From JAIRLS01 sp031551455 (GTDB lineage: Bacteria > Bacteroidota > Bacteroidia > Bacteroidales > UBA4181), in NCBI GenBank assembly GCA_031551455.1, contig JAVBNP010000049.1:1-16809 (forward strand): a DNA stretch of 16,809 nt, read 5' to 3'. Every line of letters begins with the position of its first letter. Position 1 is the first letter of the stretch. Positions 15,020-16,809 of this stretch are shown here, one piece after another. The position numbers and the translations under genes are program-made. The notes beneath the pieces are model-generated. The model was not told the origin of the DNA, ran no database searches, and saw nothing but the letters and a program-made list of their open reading frames with translations.

Positions 15020-15275
15020 TTACTCATTATTTCGTATCCTGGAAGACACGGATACGAAGTTCGGTCCTAACACATAATGTATATCACCGTGACTACATGA
15101 TTTCAATGAGAACAACATCGTCGTCGCCGACTTCTCTGCGGTTGAACTCGTGAGGAGCAAGTTTACCGTTACTGTCCATGGCCGCATAACCTTTAGCACG
15201 AATACTTCCTTCGTGAGAATGAGAATGCTGCGCCCGACCGGTTAATCAACAGATCATCATAAGAATCTTTTTCAT
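15020..15275 (-). pseudogene. Decayed 5' remnant of a second (secreted-type) alcohol dehydrogenase
   Basis: Reading leftward from ATG at 15273-15275 gives MKKILMMIC, a TGA (15246-15248), then in the same frame LTGRAQHSHSHEGSIRAKG and YAAMDSNGKLAPHEF, NRREVGDDDVVLIEI, then M and TAG (15093-15095). GYAAMDxNGKL and FxRRExGxDDVxIEI are the standard N-terminus of CAD-type alcohol dehydrogenases. After IEI the shifted frame gives CSHGDIHYV (from 15097), matching the CHSDIH zinc-ligand region with a few codons missing. Nothing of the rest of the enzyme follows before the intact dehydrogenase gene. The initial MKKIL segment plus LTGRAQ looks like a signal peptide broken by the TGA. So there are at least one nonsense codon, one small frame-shifting deletion and loss of about 300 C-terminal codons. 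Confidence 0.75.
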
Positions 15276-15475
15276 ATTTGCTTATTTTTATTTTTTATAA
15301 ATATTCCATGTTGTTGTTTAATGCCCTTGACAGATTTATTAACCTTATCGGATTTCCGGATGAAAACAAAATCTTGAACTTTTTATATATTCAGCTTGGC
15401 AATGAATCGAAACATGAGAAGCGGATCGATTTTTCGGGATTAAAACAAGCGATAGATTCGATACGTAATTTTTTG

Positions 15476-15483
15476 TACTTTCG
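15476..15483 (+). promoter_or_regulatory. Possible -7 box for ettA
   Basis: TACTTTCG differs from TAnnTTTG at one base and lies 67 bases before the ettA start. No clear -33 TTTG was found at the right distance. The rest of 15276-15549 is AT-rich and holds no gene I can support. Confidence 0.3.
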
Positions 15484-15549
15484 CCGAAAATTTACACATT
15501 GCAAATACCGCGATGTACCAAAATGAACGTAATTATTTATATTTAAGAT

Positions 15550-16809
15550 ATGTCGGACGATAAAAAAATTATTTTTTCGATGGTGGGTGTTAATAAGATC
15601 TTCCCGCCGCACAAACAGGTATTGAAAGATATTTATCTTTCGTTTTTTTACGGAGCCAAGATAGGCATCATCGGTTTGAACGGATCGGGTAAATCGACCC
15701 TGTTGAAAATTATTGCCGGTGTCGAAAAATCCTTTCAAGGTGATGTCGTTTTTTCACCGGGCTATTCCGTCGGATATTTGGAACAAGAGCCGCATTTGGA
15801 TGAAACCAAAACGGTAAAAGACATTGTACAAGAAGGCGTGCAAGAGATTGTCGATTTGCTGAAGGAATACGAAGATGTGAATAATCGTTTTGCCGAACCG
15901 ATGACCGACGACGAAATGAATCAATTGATGATTCGCCAGGGCGAGTTGACGGAACAAATCGAACATGTCGGCGGTTGGGATCTCGACAGCAAATTGGAGC
16001 GTGCCATGGATGCACTTCGTTGTCCGGACGGCGATGCGGCCATTTCCGTGCTTTCGGGGGGCGAACGTCGTCGGGTTGCTTTATGTCGTTTGTTGTTAAG
16101 AGAACCGGCCATATTATTGCTCGACGAGCCCACCAACCATTTGGATGCCGAATCGGTGCAATGGCTCGAAATGCATTTGCAACAATACAAAGGCACGGTG
16201 ATCGCCATTACGCACGATCGTTATTTTCTCGATAACGTTGCCGGCTGGATTCTCGAACTCGATCGCGGCGAAGGTATTCCGTGGAAAGGCAATTATTCTT
16301 CGTGGTTGGAACAGAAAACCAAACGGATGGCTCAAGAGGAAAAACAGGAAAGCAAACGTCGCAAAACCCTCGAACGTGAGTTGGAATGGGTTCGCATGGC
16401 GCCGAAAGCACGTCATGCCAAGGCTAAAGCCCGTTTGTCGGCTTACGATAAAATGATGAACGAAGATGTTAAGCAGAAGGAAGAAAGACTCGAAATATTC
16501 ATTCCGAACGGGCCTCGTTTGGGTGATAAGGTGATTGAAGTTCAAAACGTATCAAAAGCATACGGCGACAGGTTGTTGTTCGACAAACTCGATTTTAAAC
16601 TGCCGCCCGCAGGTATTGTCGGAGTGATTGGTCCCAACGGTGCGGGAAAAACAACTCTTTTCCGCCTGATTATGGGAATGGAAAAGCCCGATATGGGAAC
16701 GTTTGAAGTCGGCGATACCGTAAAAATATCGTACGTAGATCAAAGTCATAAAGATATTGAATCCGAAAAAACCGTGTATCAAGTGATTTCGCAAGGAAAC
16801 GAATTGATC
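15550..16809 (+). CDS. ettA: Energy-dependent translational throttle protein EttA (ABC-F ATPase), partial at right edge
   Basis: 420 residues to the window edge out of about 560 usual for the family. ABC-F proteins bind the ribosomal E site; EttA controls the first steps of elongation according to ATP level. First nucleotide-binding domain: Walker A GLNGSGKST at 42-50, signature LSGGE at 168-172, Walker B ILLLDEPTNHLD from 188, and THDR (H-loop) about 20 residues on. The EttA-type arm within this domain is present (EPMTDDEMNQLM to GGWDLDSKL). The interdomain linker (about 240-325) has the basic stretch ERELEWVRMAPKARHAKAKARL seen in EttA, written here as motifs ELEWVR and KARHAKAKAR. Second domain Walker A GPNGAGKTT is at 361-369; its signature and Walker B lie beyond the edge. 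The combination of linker and arm points to EttA and not to Uup or antibiotic-resistance ABC-F proteins. Confidence 0.93.
   Translation, partial: MSDDKKIIFSMVGVNKIFPPHKQVLKDIYLSFFYGAKIGIIGLNGSGKSTLLKIIAGVEKSFQGDVVFSPGYSVGYLEQEPHLDETKTVKDIVQEGVQEIVDLLKEYEDVNNRFAEPMTDDEMNQLMIRQGELTEQIEHVGGWDLDSKLERAMDALRCPDGDAAISVLSGGERRRVALCRLLLREPAILLLDEPTNHLDAESVQWLEMHLQQYKGTVIAITHDRYFLDNVAGWILELDRGEGIPWKGNYSSWLEQKTKRMAQEEKQESKRRKTLERELEWVRMAPKARHAKAKARLSAYDKMMNEDVKQKEERLEIFIPNGPRLGDKVIEVQNVSKAYGDRLLFDKLDFKLPPAGIVGVIGPNGAGKTTLFRLIMGMEKPDMGTFEVGDTVKISYVDQSHKDIESEKTVYQVISQGNELI

Noticed and set aside
15278..15526. 82-residue plus-strand frame upstream of ettA
   Set aside because: AT-rich, Phe/Ile/Lys-dominated translation, with no conserved features; the ettA promoter probably lies inside it.
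1..16809. CRISPR array or rRNA genes
   Set aside because: No regularly spaced direct repeats and no rRNA-like sequence were seen anywhere in the window.

Overview
The window looks like a chromosome segment from a Bacteroidetes organism, probably Bacteroidales. The evidence is a TonB-dependent receptor with a carboxypeptidase-like N-terminal domain followed by a DUF4249 lipoprotein, A-rich leaders in place of strong Shine-Dalgarno sites, promoter elements resembling the Bacteroidetes -7 box (TAnnTTTG), and the sequence character of the ABC-F gene ettA. Species cannot be named from the sequence alone.

Layout. Positions 1-453 (minus) hold the N-terminal part of a secreted, Lys/Arg-rich protein that runs off the left edge. 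Positions 454-1071 carry no gene I can support. From 1072 to about 8234 lies an integrated element whose genes all read leftward. From its right end inward these are a tyrosine integrase (6724-8034), an uncharacterised 381-residue protein, an excisionase/AlpA-like HTH protein, a small winged-helix-like protein, a P4/D5-type superfamily 3 helicase broken by an in-frame TAA, a large primase-like protein with a zinc finger and a Toprim-like C-terminus, and two small proteins. At the right end a 17-bp stretch matches the 3' end of a tRNA gene and is followed by a strong hairpin terminator. I read this as the attR half-site of an integration into a tRNA gene. No matching tRNA is visible on the left, so the left end is not fixed and the element may extend beyond the window.

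The element encodes integration and its own replication (helicase, primase, and a candidate origin with four 10-bp iterons at 3247-3373). It shows no relaxase, coupling protein, capsid or lysis gene. That set resembles a phage satellite or a mobilisable replicating island more than a complete phage or ICE. Short repeats around the integrase promoter and the HTH-gene promoter look like recombinase or repressor binding sites.

Right of the element the sequence returns to ordinary chromosome: TonB-dependent receptor, REP-like hairpin, DUF4249 lipoprotein, terminator, DUF1254/DUF1214 lipoprotein, terminator, then on the minus strand a zinc alcohol dehydrogenase preceded by the decayed 5' remnant of a second alcohol dehydrogenase. 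The N-terminal 420 residues of EttA run off the right edge.
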